Assembly: GCA_928212115.1 (NCBI GenBank)
Contig: CAKMRJ010005412.1
Coordinates: forward strand, 256,471,262 to 256,535,261
DNA length: 64,000 nt
Source: Lactuca virosa
Taxonomy: Eukaryota; Streptophyta; Magnoliopsida; Asterales; Asteraceae
Direction: 5' to 3'
Below the pieces are notes generated by a model, which worked only from the letters and a program-made list of their open reading frames with translations, made no database searches and was not told the origin of the DNA. Position 1 is the stretch's first letter. Each line of letters starts with the position of its first letter. Both the position numbers and the translations under genes were made by a program. This document shows positions 1 to 12,489 of the stretch, piece by piece.

Positions 1-225
1 AGAACCCAATCAACAGCCAACTTCCTTGATACTTCGACACCCAACACTCTCAGCCTGTCGATAGTGACTAATCTCCAATTACGTGAGTACCACAAGGCCT
101 TCCATATTCATGTTTCATTGCAAGTAGGGCTTGAGTGACCTTGAATTTTTCAAGTCTTCGAGCTTGTGGGTCAGGGAGAATAATTTTTCAAGTCTCCTAG
201 ATCTTTTGAGATTCATTGAACTTTT
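1..225 (-). mobile_element. Left fragment of copia-2 internal leader
   Basis: The last 40 bases (about 185-225) match the leader segment also seen near 6115-6150 and 24590-24625 (the 'gagattca..gaactttt' stretch). The leader resumes at 8172 beyond an inserted younger copia element. This is therefore the left part of an older copia element split by copia-1. Bases 1-180 show no recognisable protein and no feature of their own. The 3' half of copia-2 lies outside the window. Confidence 0.6.
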
Positions 226-995
226 TGATGGGTTTTGAGCATTCTAACACTTCCTAAGTGTACATGCAACCCTAATAACCTTGGATCTATGTTTGTCTAA
301 TAATCATGCAAAGTTGAATTCCAAGGTTATATTCCTATCTAGCTACATGGGGAACATTTTTAACTTGAATGAAAGATAGAATAACTTACCTTGTTATTGA
401 TTATGATCCTTGAAACCTTGTGAGCCTAGCACCCCAAGTGTGATGCCCTCAAATGCTTCACACAACACCAAATGCAAATGGAGTAAACTTTGAGAGAATC
501 TTACACTTGCAAAATCGGCTCTAGCCCTCTTGTTTTTAGTGTCGCCTATTTTGTGGAGAATGGGTTCTTTATATAGTGTTTGACACATCTAGGGTTACAC
601 CATAAACCCTAATGTGTCATGACTCTTCATTTCCATGACCCATGGGTTTGTAACTCCCATGGAGCATCCATGGAGCATCCTATGGGTGGAACCCAACTTG
701 ATAATCCATGGAGCCTCTTAGCCCACTATATAAGATATGGACGATTTACATAATCTACCCATATATTTAATTAGTTATCTTTTGATCACTTAATTAATTC
801 TAAATTAATCTTGATCAAACTAATTAAATATATTATTAATATATTAGAACTTATAATATATTAATAAACCATAAGTGTTATTTCTCTCCTTTTCGTTTAT
901 CCAATTGCATGGTGCCATGCAACCCCAATGGACCATGCCGGGTCGGGTCAAGTACATACCAGAAATAGTTATGGACTTAGACCCCTTATCCAACA
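226..995 (-). repeat. copia-1 3' LTR
   Basis: This 770-bp LTR is a near-identical direct repeat of 7398-8171. On the minus strand it starts TGTTGGATAAGG and ends AAACCCATCA. The 5-bp duplication CTTTT lies outside it at 221-225. Open stretches within it (for example near 394-588 or 875-1087) are chance frames in LTR DNA. Confidence 0.92.
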
Positions 996-1012
996 GTCTC
1001 CCCTTGGATAAG
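996..1012 (-). other. copia-1 polypurine tract
   Basis: Read on the minus strand, this is a purine-rich tract containing AAGGGGAGAC directly before the 3' LTR. Second-strand DNA synthesis is normally primed from such a tract in LTR retrotransposons. Confidence 0.85.
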
Positions 1013-1849
1013 TCTAATAACTATAACTACAATATTTCAGGAAACCGATCGGCAATCGTAGCTCTTTCAAGGTCTCTCGGAAACTGAGAAGATGATGATA
1101 CGCCATTTAAGATAAGTGATCATATAATCCTCTGTTCTAGATATCAGCCGGACAAATACATGGAACAATGTCTTACTTTTGTCCAGCAGTTTGTTTCCCG
1201 ATTTCCGATTTGTTTGACAAAGAACTTAATTGAAACACATCAACTTAGTTCTGACCGGGCCCGGTACATAGGTCAAAACAAAATCATCGAGGGGCCCAGA
1301 TATCAGCTTCTAATCCAAGAAGGAACATATAACTTCGACTCATATGTTGTTCTACCACTCATTGAATTATACACAAAAGCAGTTTTATAACATCGAGTTA
1401 CCAATGTGTTAACGTACAATCAATGCATAACCAACTCATAAGTAACAAATCATATCTCTAGGTTTGAAGACTTATATGATATTACCGTCTCACGATCACT
1501 CGAGATAATTCCATGAAGTGATTCCAGTGAGCGTGGGTTGAGTCCAATGCTCAGAACTTATGAGCACTCATGAGTGTTGTAGCCATGTCCAACAACTTAG
1601 ACCTCTGCAACCAATCATGACAGTCTTGATTCATACCTACTTCCAACATATGACCGACTGTGGAGGTTCGAATAATATGATATACCAAACATAATTATTC
1701 TGGAAGTCAAAACATGCAAAAGAAATATAGTAAACGATCGACAAGAGATAGCAACACTTTACTCATAAATAAAACCTTTTATTCATCATCTAATGTCAAT
1801 TACACTTTACAAATTTCAAGGTTATCTAACTACTAAATCTAATATCATC
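1013..1849 (-). other. copia-1 3' untranslated region
   Basis: This stretch lies between the end of the RNase H coding sequence and the polypurine tract. No recognisable coding sequence or RNA gene was seen. Short plus-strand frames here do not resemble proteins and were left out. Confidence 0.6.
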
Positions 1850-4700
1850 CTTCAGCCCTATGCTCCGAGCATGCTGGAGGATGCTTAACCCGAGTCAGTC
1901 CCTTCGTGAGGGGATCTGCTGGATTCTCATCCGATGATACCCTCTTGCCACGAGGAGTCCTTCTTCTATTCGATGTCTGATGAAATGGTATTTTCTGTCG
2001 ATGTGTCTGGATCTCCCGTGATCCCTTGGTTCCTTGGCTAAGGCAACTGCACTTTCACTATCACAGAAATTTCCATTGGCTCTTTAATAGCTGGTACAAC
2101 TCCAAGGTCTCCAATGAAGTTCTTCAGCCATATCGCCTCCTTTGCTGCCTCGCTAGCTGCTATATACTCTGATTCGCAAGTTGAATCAGCCACTGTCTCT
2201 TGCTTGGAACTCTTCCAAGAAATTGCTCCTCCATTTAAGGTAAAGACCCAGCCTGACTGAGAGCGGAAATTATCCCTATCAGTCTGAAAGCTAGCATCAC
2301 TATACCCTACAACTCTCAAGTCTTCACTCCCACCGAGGGTAAGGACCCAGTCCTTAGTCCTCCGTAGGTACTTGAGGATATTCTTTACCGCAGTCCAGTG
2401 TGCCTTGCCAGGGTTCCCCTGATACCTGCTAACCATGCTCAAAGCAAAGGCTACATCAGGTCGAGTACACGTCATAGCATACATGATCGATCCTACAGCC
2501 GAAGCATAAGGTATTCGACTCATTTCTGCTATCTCAGCCTCAGTACTAGGGCTTTGGTCTTACTCAATCTGGCATTACTCTGGATGGGTAACTCTCCTTT
2601 CTTGGAGTCCTGCATGCCGAATCTCTTCAACACCTTATCCAAGTAAGTACTTTGACTAAGTCCAATTAGTCTTTTACTCCGGTCTCTCAAGATCCTTATC
2701 CCTAGAATATAGGCAGCTTCTCCTAGGTCCTTCATAGAGAAACACTTCCCAAGCCAGGACTTAACTTCCTGCAGAGTGGGATGTCATTCCTATGAGTAGT
2801 ATGTCATCCACATACAATACCAAAAAGCTAACTATACTCCCACTAGCCTTGACATATACACAAGATTCATCTTCACTCCTAGAAAAGCCAAATTCTTGAC
2901 TTTCTCATCAAAGCAAAGATTCCATCTGCGAGGTGCTTGCTTTAACCCATAAATGGATTTCTCAAGCTTACACACTCTATTAGGGTACTCTGTGTTGACA
3001 AAACCTCTGGCTGACTCATGTAAACATCCTCAGCCAACCTTTCCATTAAGGAAAGCGGTTTTGACATCCATTTGCCATATTTCATAGTCATGAAACTGGC
3101 TATGGCTAACAGAACCCTAATAGACTTAATCTTGGCCACTGGAGAAAAGGTCTCATCATAATCAACTCCCGGAGTTTGTGAGAGAAACCCTTTGCAACCA
3201 GTCGTGCCTTATAAGTGTGTACATTACCATCCATGTCGGTCTTCTTCTTGAAGATCCATTTGCACCCTACAGTCTTACGACCTGTACATTCTCAACCAAG
3301 TTCCAACTTGATTGTCATACATGGACTGTATCTCGCTGTCCATTGCCTCTTTCCACTTGGCTGACTCAGGGTCCTGCCATGGCTTCCGCGTAACTGTTAG
3401 GTTCATCCAGACCTATCAGTGTCTCATCACTGATAAGTGTATCACCTTCCGCAGTAATATGGAATCCATAGTAATGCTCAGGTGCATTCCTAACCCTTGT
3501 GGAACGCCTCAGAGGTACAGACTTGTCAATTGGCTCAACAGAAGTTTCCTCCTCAAGTTGAGTGCTAGGGTTTGAAGTTCGTTCACCACTTGACTCTTGA
3601 ATTTCTTCAAGGTCAACTTGCCTCCCACTGTCTCCTTGGCTTATGAACTCTCTCTCTCGAAAGAAAGCCCTCCTAGCTACAAAGACCACATGCTCACTAG
3701 GTCTGTAGAAGAGGTAACCAAAGGATTTCTGTGGGTAGCCGATGAAAAAATACACCTCTCACTTCGAGGTTCGAGCTTATCATGAGTCTCGCGTCTCACG
3801 AAAGCCTCGCAACCCCAAATCTTAATGTGGTCTAGTTTGGGTACTTTACCAGTCCACATCTCATGAGGAGTTTTGGCAACTTTCTTTGTGGGAACTAGTA
3901 GATTAAGGATATGGGCGGCAGTCTCTAAGGCATACCCCCAAAATGAGATGTTGGTAGCGAAGCTCGACTCATCATGGAACGAACCATATCCAACAAGGTT
4001 TGATTACGCCTCTCAGCTACACCATTCAACTGCGGTGTCCTGGGAGGTGTCAATTGTGAGACAATCCCACATTCCCTAAGATAGTCGAGGAACTCTGAAC
4101 TAAGATACTCACCACCTCGATCGGATCGAAGCATCTTAATGTTCCTGCCCAATTGATTCTCGACTTCCTGTTTAAACTCTTTAAACCTCTCAAAAGTCTC
4201 TGATATGCTTGATTAAGTAGACATATCCATATCTACTGTAATCATCAGTAAAAGTCAAATAATAACGATTAGCATCCCTTGTGGCATGTTTGAAGGGCCC
4301 ACACACATCCGTGTGTATAAGATCCAACAAACCTTCACCCTCTCACAAGAACCTGTGAAGGGTGACTTTGTCATTTTTCCAAGTAAGCATGATTCGCAAC
4401 TATCATCTGACTTTAGGTCAAATGACTCCAATACTCCATCCTTTTGGAGTTTGGCCTATGCGTTTCTTGCTTATATGTCCAAGACGACAATGCCATAATG
4501 ATGCTTTATCCAAGTTATTATCATTAACAGAATCAATACACAATACATTATTTCCTAAGTTATAAACCACATATACAGTTTCATACACACCATCACACGG
4601 TAATGCTTTAAAATAAAGAACATTATTAAAGAAAGCATTAATCGAACCAACTTCATTATCAAATGAAAAGGTGGAAACCTTGTTTATACAATGCATGAAA
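1850..4700 (-). pseudogene. copia-1 pol (integrase, reverse transcriptase, RNase H), broken
   Basis: Minus-strand blocks run in copia order. The GAG-pre-integrase block has LWHCRLGHISKKRI (about 4480). The integrase core has LRSDRGGEYLSSEF and PQLNGVAERRNQTLLD (3925-4152), giving the second Asp and the Glu of the DDE triad. A linker and reverse transcriptase follow at roughly 2740-3755. The RNase H block (2038-2523) has GSIMYAMTCTRPD, SDASFQTDRD and the SWKSSKQETVADST stretch, and its C-terminal tail can be followed in another frame to about 1855. Several frameshifts separate the blocks, so no continuous polyprotein exists. The sequence resembles the TNT1/Tork type of copia; that clade assignment is an inference. 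Confidence 0.88.
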
Positions 4701-4929
4701 GGAAATAATATTTCTTGCCATTTCTGGCGTAATCACAACATTTATTCAAAATCTAAAACTAAACCCACTACTTAGCGATTAAAGTATAAACTCCAATCTT
4801 TGGGACAGGTAAAGCTTTCCTATTCCCATGATTAAGTTTATTCTTCCATGCTCCACATTCTCACTTCTTCTTAGTCCCTGCAAATCAGAAACAGATATGA
4901 ATACCACAAACCGGTATCAAGGACCCAAG

Positions 4930-5849
4930 AGTTAGAATGGGGTTGAGTTATTAGATAAGATAGTTTTGTAAATACCTTGCATGGTTGGGTTTACTTTCCC
5001 ATCCTTCACATCTTGCTGGTACTTTGGGCAGTTCCTGCTTCCAATGTGACTTTTCATGGCAATAGAAGCATTCAGCCTCTTTAGGGTCAGAAGAAGGAGT
5101 GACAAAACCTTTCTTGGTTCCATTGAAGAAGAGCCATCAAGGGTCCTAGCCTTGGTTACCCTTCGAAGAGCTCTTCCTCTTCTTCCTCTACCCTTTTTCG
5201 ATGCCAAAACCGGGGGGGGGGTTGAGTTTGGAGTAGGAGTGTTAACAATCCGACTTACCCTTAAGACCTGTTTCTGCGGTCTTGAGGAGTCCCTGAAGTT
5301 TGCTGAGTGTGACCTCTTCCTTCTTCATGTGATATGTCATAAGGAATTGATATACGCACGATGGTAAGGAGTGCAAAATGATATCTATTGCAAGCTCCTC
5401 AGGGAAGTTCACATTCAAGCTTCAGCAACCGATCCACATACCTTTGCATTTTCTGCATGTGGGCTCGTGACGGATTCCCCGTCCTTCATCATGGTTGTTA
5501 TGATAGAGCATATGATTTCTACCTCTCTTGTCGTGCACTTTGATGGTATCTTTCCATCAGATCTTGGTGCATTTCAAAAGGGTAGAAGTCCTCATAGGAC
5601 TTTTGGAGTTCCGCTGTCATGGTGGCCAACATGATGCATGCCACTTTTGTAGCATCCCTTTCCATGTGCCCGGAAGTCAGCGATCTCTTGGGGAGTTGCA
5701 GTAGTCTCATCAATCTCCTTAAGCTCCTTGTCAAGGACATATTCTTTGTCCTCGTAGCGGGTAATCATCCTGATGTTTCTGATCCATTCATTGAAGTTGG
5801 ATCCATCAAAAGTAACTTCCACACAAGTTTCATAGGTAAAGGAAGCCAT
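4930..5849 (-). pseudogene. copia-1 gag, broken
   Basis: The likely start is the ATG at 5849, giving MASFTYETCVEVTFDGSNF, a typical N-terminus of a copia Gag (UBN2-like region). The frame breaks about 80 residues later. Near 5050-5100 a shifted frame keeps a CCHC-knuckle-like segment (CFYCHEKSHW), followed by NCPKYQQDVKDGK, as expected for the nucleocapsid end of Gag. At least two frameshifts and a long G run (about 5212-5220) interrupt it, so it is non-functional as it stands. Confidence 0.75.
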
Positions 5850-7383
5850 TAGGATTAGAAGGCCAGCGCCGCATTGTTTGAAGACATCTGAAAGAAGAGA
5901 ACAAGACACGATATTAAGAGAGTCCTTAATAAAACACCCAAATGTAATATTAAGGCTAGGATCCAATCACAATATATTATAACTTAGAAGAGGTAGCCGT
6001 AATCCAAGCTTATAACATATTTGAAAGGTAGGTGAATGACGATTCACCAATTTCCACCATGAAAAACGAAATATAAATATTAGGTTTTTAATTGGTTCTT
6101 AGAAAATCCTAGATTCTTTTGAGATTCAATGAACTTTTCAAAGGCATGTTTCAATCTCGAGTGTGCCCTCCAAGTTTTGTGACTGGGATACCGAGGATCA
6201 CAAAACGAGTGTGAAGTAACCATGCAAATCACTTGGTACCCTCAAGGTTTATCACTCAATTGATGTGCTGGTAAACCACACACGCTCCACCGATGCTATG
6301 GTAAACCTTAAGTCGCCCTTTACCTACTTTGTTAAGTCCAAGTTAGTGTGCCGGTTAACCACACACGCTCCACCAACGACTTAAAACAAAGTGTAAAGTG
6401 TAATTTCATGGATTAGCACCTTTATTCACATTTTCCTAAAGTAACTAAGATGGGAATTTAATAAAAGCATTTAGTTACTTTATAATATTCATCATACTTT
6501 TAATGAGAATTTATAAGTCCTTGTCTTACCCGTACGGCTAACGACCCTCCACCGATCAAGGAAGCGGTGGGTGAGAGGGACACCCATTAAGTTGCCATTT
6601 TATAGGCAACAACCTTATAGACCGGCTTCGTGAATGAGGGTACTAGCGGTATAAGGACCTTGACGTTATAATATCGATATATCTATATATATATATAGAT
6701 AGATATAATATATATATATATATTATATTATATATATATATATATATAATATATATATATATTAGTAACTTATAATATTATAAAGTATAAGGTTGAATTT
6801 TAACTTTTAAAATTCTAAGGGTGGAACTAAAGTTTTAATCAAGACTTTACATGTTCCAAACTTGAGGGCAAGTTTTGTAAACTTCCAAAACTTTTCATTT
6901 CTTATAACTTATGAATTAATTGAGTAATAAAAATGAAGACTCTTCATTTTTCAACTCTTGTGTTCTTTTAATGGCTTTAATAAAAGTGAGACTTTTGGTT
7001 TCCGTAACTTGAGGACAAGTTATGGACTCCATTAAAACACATTATGATCATGAATTAAACTACCATGAAGGTTACAAACAATTCCTATGATCATCTAATC
7101 TTCATAAGTTCAAGAACATGAAATGAACACTTTCAAGAATCAAAAATTACACTTAAAAAAAAACTTGTAATTTTAATAATGCCATTGTAAATGGATTAGC
7201 ATAAACATTACACCATCTAAAACAAGCTTTAAACATCAAAACAGTTTAGGGTATGTTCTAGTCCATTTCCAGCAACAAATGTGCAAACTTTCAACGAGCA
7301 TAAAATAGAAAAATGATTTTTTTCAAGCTGTTTGCACAAAAAAAAAAAAAAAAAAAAAAAAACAACAACAACAAACAAACCTA
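5850..7383 (-). other. copia-1 5' leader with conserved hairpin motifs and AT repeat
   Basis: This is about 1.5 kb of non-coding leader between primer binding site and gag. It contains two copies of a motif near GGTTAACCACACACGCTCC (about 6265-6395), a CCACCG...CGGTGGG stem candidate (about 6548-6572) and a pure AT-rich tract (about 6666-6765). The same landmarks occur in the copia-2 leader (8281-8700) and the copia-3 leader (24720-25140). An A run near 7339-7362 lies close to the primer binding site. No protein is visible. Confidence 0.75.
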
Positions 7384-7396
7384 GGCTCTGATACCA
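7384..7396 (-). other. copia-1 primer binding site
   Basis: On the minus strand the sequence is TGGTATCAGAGCC, complementary to the 3' end of plant initiator methionine tRNA. It lies one base inside the 5' LTR end. Confidence 0.9.
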
Positions 7397-7397
7397 C

Positions 7398-8171
7398 TGA
7401 TGGGTTTTGAGCATTCTAACACTTCCTCAGTGTACATGCAACCCTAATAACCTTGTATCTATGTTTGTCTAATAATCATGCAAAGTTGAATTCTAAGGTT
7501 ATATTCCTATCTAGCATACATGGGGAACATTTTTAACTTGAATGAAAGATAGAATAACTTACCTTCTTATTGATTATGATCCTTGAAACCTTGTGAGCCT
7601 AGCACCCCAAGTGTGATGCCTCAAATGCTTCACACAACACCAAATGCAAAGGAGTAAACTATGAGAGAATCTTACACTTGCAAAATCGGCTCTAGCCCTC
7701 TTGTTTCTTAGTGTCGCCTATTTTGGTGGAGAATGGGTTTCTTATATAGTGTTGACACATCTAGAGTTACACCATGTAAACCCTAATGTGTCATGACTCT
7801 TCATTTCCATAACCCATGGGTTTGTAACTCCCATGGAACATCCATGGAGCATCCTATGGGTGGAACCCAACTTGATAATCCATGGAGCCTCTTAGCCCAC
7901 TATATAAGATATGGAAGATTTACATAATCTACCCATATATTTAATTAGTTATCTTTTGATCACTTAATTAATTCTAAATTAATTCTTGATCAAACTAATT
8001 AAATAATATTATTAATATATTAGAACTTATAATATATTAATAAACCATAAGTGTTATTTCTCTCCTTTTAGTTTATCCAATTGCATGGTGCCATGCAACC
8101 CAAATGGACCATGCCGGGTCGGGTCAAGTACATACCAGAAATAGTTATGGACTTAGACACCTTATCCAACA
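7398..8171 (-). repeat. copia-1 5' LTR
   Basis: This 774-bp LTR is paired with 226-995. The outer boundary is confirmed by the CTTTT duplication at 8172-8176. Small indels distinguish it from the 3' copy, for example in the AT-rich part near 8000-8040. Confidence 0.92.
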
Positions 8172-9480
8172 CTTTTCAATGGCATTTTTAAATCTCGATT
8201 GTGCCCTCTCAAGTTTGTGACTGGGATGCCGAGGATCACAAACAAGGTGTGAATAACCATGCAAATTAACTTGGTACCCTTAATTTTATCACCTAATCGA
8301 TGTGTCGGTTACCCACACGCGCTCCACCGATCTATGATAAACATTAAGTCACCCTTTTCCACTCTTACTAGTCCATGTTAGTGTGTCGGTTACCCACACA
8401 CGCTCCACCAACGACTTGGTAAGGTACAAAGTGTAATTTCATGGGTTAGCACCAATTTCACATTTTTCTAAGTAACTAAGATTGGGAATTTATAAGTGTC
8501 TAGTTACTTAGTATTTATCATTATACTTTAAATGAAAATTATAGTCCTTGTCCTACCCGTTCGGTTAACGACCCTTCGCCAGTCAAAGAAGCGGTGGGTG
8601 AGAGTGGACACCTATTAAACTGCCATTTTATTGGCAGTAACCTTATACCCCCCTTATAGAACGGCTTCGTGAATGAGGCCTACTAACGGTAAGATTGACT
8701 TTTACTCTTATACATATATATATAAATATTAAACCTATAATATTATAATAGTATAAGGGTTGAACTCTAAACTATTTAAAATTCTAGGGTTTGGAACTAA
8801 AGTATTCAAAAGTGTAACTTTACAAATTCCAAAACTTGAGGGCAAGTTTTGAACAATTCAAAAAATCTTTTGGAATCCATAACATATGAGTTTAATATGG
8901 CTTTTAATGACAAGACTCTTGAAAATCCATAACTTGAGGACAAGTTATGGATGTCATAAAAAAATTTGTGGAAAAAGACTCTTCAAGTTTCTATAACCTA
9001 TGGCTTTAAAAACTCTTTTAAAGAAAAACTTTTGGTTTTCCATAACTTGAGGACAAGTTACGGAATCCATTAAAGGCCATTTAGGTCATCTAATAAACAA
9101 ACAAACATGTCAAGAAAAACTATGATCTAGATTAAACTCATATGAACAAGACAATTCAAATCAAACAATTTTCATGTAATTAGCCTAACCATTAAACTAA
9201 TACAAAACATGAATCTATTGACAATTATCTTTTGAATTGGATTAGAATGATCATTACCACATCAAAAACAGTTTTATAAGATCAAAAACAGCTTAGGGTA
9301 ATGATTCTAGTCCAATTCCAGCCTTAAAAGTCGAAAATCTGCACTCAGGGCCTCCTACTCGTCGAGTGTAGGAACCTACTCGATGAGTAGGATGAATTTC
9401 CTCTTGGACTCGGCCAGTCCCCCAGTGGACTCGGCGACTCCACTGTCCAGAAGGGCAGATTTTTGATTTTTTCAGCAGTT
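8172..9480 (-). mobile_element. copia-2 internal leader, right part
   Basis: The leader continues from position 225. It holds the same landmarks as the copia-1 leader: two CCACAC(A/G)CGCTCCACC motifs at about 8310-8410, GCGGTGGGTGAGAG at about 8591-8605 and repeated 'ACTTGAGGACAAGTTA' type segments up to 9070. From about 9350 it has imperfect palindromes related to ACTCGTCGAGT (9358-9440). No coding region is present. The expected primer binding site is missing, so a deletion has removed it together with the adjoining LTR end. Confidence 0.75.
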
Positions 9481-10174
9481 GCATCAAGTATGTTTTCTCT
9501 ATTATACATGCAAACTTGAAGTTTCCAAGGTATTACCCTAACTGGCATATGATCATATGTATTTGCATAACAAAAACTAGATAAAATACATACCTTTTCT
9601 TGTAGTTGATTGCTTGGAACTTTAAGAGCCTAGCACCAATAATCTGAATACCTCAAGTGGAATCACAAATCACCACCAACAAATTGGAAGAATTGAGAGA
9701 AAGTATGGATGCTCACAAAATCGGCTCTATCTTATTCACTCACACACACTAGTGCCAATTTTATGAGCCAAGGACTCCTTTATATAGTATGCATGATTAG
9801 GGTAAACCCTAATACCCATGACTTTCCACATTACTTAGGATACATGGGTTAAAAGCTACATGGACTATCCATGGACTTCCATGTAGGCTTAGCCCATCCT
9901 AAATAACATTAGCCCATACTATATGAGTCCATATTTAACTAGTCTCTTTTGATCACTAAATTAATTCCAAATTAATTCTTGATCAATACTAATTAAATAA
10001 TATGATTTCATATTAATATATTAGAACTTATAATATATAAATAAATCATAAATATCCTTTTCTCATAAGTCTATCCATACAAATTGTCCCGGTGAAGTGC
10101 AAGCCAAATGGACCATGCCGGGTCGGGTCAGGTACATACCAATTATAGTTTTCGACTTAGACACTAATCCAACA
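9481..10174 (-). repeat. copia-2 5' LTR, inner end deleted
   Basis: This is a diverged relative of the copia-1 LTR, alignable from the segment around 'catgcaaacttgaagtttccaaggt' (about 9507) to its outer end ACTAATCCAACA at 10174. The first 90 or so bases of the LTR and the primer site are absent. Immediately after 10174 the sequence is gypsy integrase, so this end marks insertion of copia-2 into gypsy-A. The partner LTR is beyond the left edge, so the target duplication cannot be checked. Confidence 0.8.
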
Positions 10175-10930
10175 CCCTCGAGGACATTTTGAGGGATTGT
10201 GTCATCGATTTCGGTGCGAGTTGGGATTCCCAACTACCTCTTGCGGAGTTCGCCTACAGCAACAGCTACCATTCCAACATTGGCGCCCCGCCTTTTGAGC
10301 TGTTGTACGAGCGAAGATGTCGCACCCCGGTTTGTTGGGGTGAGGTTGATCACAGAGTGATGGGACGGACAGAGGTAGTTTTGCAAACTACCGAGAAGAT
10401 TCAGCAGATTAGACAGCGACTGCAGACCTCTCAGAGTCGGCATAAGAGTTACGCCGACAGGCACCGATCTGAGTTGGAGTTCCAGGTAGGTGACATGGTG
10501 TTACTGAAGGTTTCACCATGGAAGGGTGTGATTCGCTTTAGGAAGAGGGGAAAGTTGGGTCCCCGATACATTGGACCATTTCGGGTTATCGCCAGGGTTG
10601 GCAAGTTTATATACAAATTGGATCTTCTGGAGGAGCTCCGTCAGATACACAACACTTTTCATGTTTCGGAATTGCAAAAATGCATCATGGATCAGGACGT
10701 AGTAGTATCGTTGGATGATATTCAGGTCGATGAGCACCTGAATTATATAAAGAGGCCCGTGGCCATTCTGGAGAGGAAGATGAAGGTTCTGCAGAACAAG
10801 GAGATACCTTTGGTAAAGGTACCATGGGAGCATCGGAGAGGATCCGAGTGAACTTGGGAGCCCAAGTCCGAGATGCGGGAGTATTACCCGGATCTACTTG
10901 CCGCAGCAGACTTCGAGGACGAAGTCTAGG
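10175..10930 (+). pseudogene. gypsy-A left copy: integrase C-terminus and chromodomain
   Basis: The block is open for 220 codons (10189-10851) and matches 17575-18340 of the full copy almost base for base. It has the integrase C-terminal motif LKVSPWKGVIRFRKRGKLGPR followed by a chromodomain-like end (ILERKMKVLQNKEIPLVKVPWEH, then TWEPKSEMREYYPDL after a TGA at about 10849). The rest of this copy lies on the far side of copia-2, outside the window. It is followed by a polypurine tract and an LTR, so it is the 3' end of an element that shares the LTR at 10947-12949 with the next copy. Confidence 0.88.
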
Positions 10931-10931
10931 T

Positions 10932-10946
10932 CAAGTGGGGGAGAAT
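10932..10946 (+). other. gypsy-A polypurine tract (left copy)
   Basis: AAGTGGGGGAGAAT stands directly before the LTR start TGTAACATCCC. The right copy has the same tract at about 18330-18344. Confidence 0.85.
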
Positions 10947-11206
10947 TGTAACATCCCGATATTTTGCAGATATTCCAAACCCTCTTCTATCATTAATTTG
11001 TCATTTATAGTCCTTGGGGTTGGAAGTGAAGAGCCAAGATAAGTTTAAGGGCCAAGTTTGCAAACTTGGGCCAAGAAGGAGTACGTTACGCGTACGTAAG
11101 AGTACGCTAAGCGTACTAAGGTCCGCCTTAGTACGCTGGGCATACACTTGTGTACGCTGGGCGTACTAATGTCAGGGTGAAACCCTAATATTCAGGGTTT
11201 GGGGCC

Positions 11207-11214
11207 TATATAAG
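11207..11214 (+). promoter_or_regulatory. gypsy-A LTR TATA box
   Basis: TATATAAG follows the GGGTTTGGGGCC stretch. Transcription would begin about 30 bases downstream and set the U3/R boundary. The same box occurs in the other LTR at about 18605. Confidence 0.7.
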
Positions 11215-12489
11215 CAACATTATGAGCACCAAACCTTCCCTTACCTCAGCCTCCACTGATTATAGCCATTTTCCCCAAACCCTAGCCTTTACTTTGTGTG
11301 TTTGAGCTTATTGAGTGTTTTCTTGAGTGCTTTAAGAGGAAGGTATTGCATCAAAGAGTTGGAGAAGAAGATCAAGCTTGTAGATCTGAAGTTAGCTTGT
11401 GCCCTAAAAGCTCCAGAAGGTATAAAGCTCCAAACTTTATGCATATATGTATAGATCTTCCCATTTTTTTTAAAAGAACCATTTCTTGTCCCAAAAAGCC
11501 ATAACGTGGTGCATGATGTGATTTGGACGAAAAGGACTGTCCTTCTAGACTCTTGAAGGGACCTTGAGTGATAAAAATGAGGTCCCGTTAGCTGAATGTG
11601 TCCCATGCATGGAAAAAGAAGGTCTTAATTGATTAAGACCAAGTATTAAGAGCTTTCTGGACGTCTAAAGTGATAAAGTTCATGACTTTATGGGCCCTAG
11701 GCATGGTAGGTCACTGGATCTGAAGTTTGGGCTAAAGTGCTTAAGCCATTAAGCACTTAATAAGGTTTTGGCAAAACGTCGAGTACGCCCAGCGTAAATC
11801 CAGTACGCCCAGCATACTGGGTCAACCACCCCGATGGTGGACAATATCCGGACAAGTACGCCCCGCGTACGTCCTCTGTTGGGCCTTTGATAAATGGGCT
11901 TCGGGTTTTAGGCCGTTTATGGACTAATAGGATTTGGGCTTTTACTGGACTTTATGAATAAGATATTTTGGGCCAAGTAGTGATAACGGATCATGGGATT
12001 AGGCCTAATTAAGAAGTTGGGCCCAATTTAGTAAATTGGGCCAATAATGGGCTTTATATATATGGACCTTCAAGTTAAGGACTTGGTATTGGGCCTTGGC
12101 CCAATAAAGAGAATGGAATTAATGACTTGTGTGGACACTTAGTCAAGAAGGTTATTTTGGGTATTAACTTAGTATTTATTATGTAATAGTTCGGGATTCC
12201 CGGTGAGACAGCAGTCAGAGATTTACAGTACTTCGGCACTACTTGCGAGGTGAGTTATCCTCACTATACTCAAGGGTCTAAGGCTGGCCCTTTGTATTGT
12301 TATCTGATTATGTTATGTTGGTATGAGCTGTTAGATCGGTATCCTTGTAGGTAGGATGGTATTGTGTGTTATGTGGCTATGATCTGTTAGATCGGTTTAT
12401 TTGTCTATAGACTGTTATGTGATTATCTGTTATATGTGCACATGTTTGTTTGGCAGTTGAGGCTTATCTGCTCTGTCCGGAGGCCAATA

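Larger units (their letters stand above)
226..8171 (-). mobile_element. copia-1: complete Ty1/copia LTR retrotransposon
   Basis: This is a complete element of 7946 bp on the minus strand. LTRs at 7398-8171 (5') and 226-995 (3') begin TG and end CA when read on either strand. An initiator-Met-tRNA-type primer binding site adjoins the 5' LTR and a purine-rich tract adjoins the 3' LTR. A direct 5-bp target duplication CTTTT flanks it at 221-225 and 8172-8176. The domain order is gag, integrase, reverse transcriptase, RNase H, which is the copia order. The LTRs differ at only a small fraction of positions, so the insertion is fairly recent, but several frameshifts and stops make it unlikely to encode functional proteins. 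It landed in the leader of a related older copia element. Confidence 0.93.

Noticed and set aside
875..1390. Plus-strand open frames of 70 and 76 codons
   Set aside because: They lie in the copia-1 LTR and 3' untranslated region, antisense to the element, with no protein-like composition and no counterpart in the second LTR's other strand logic.
6666..6765. AT palindrome considered as a replication or scaffold attachment site
   Set aside because: It is a simple AT microsatellite in a retrotransposon leader. No sequence evidence supports a specific function.
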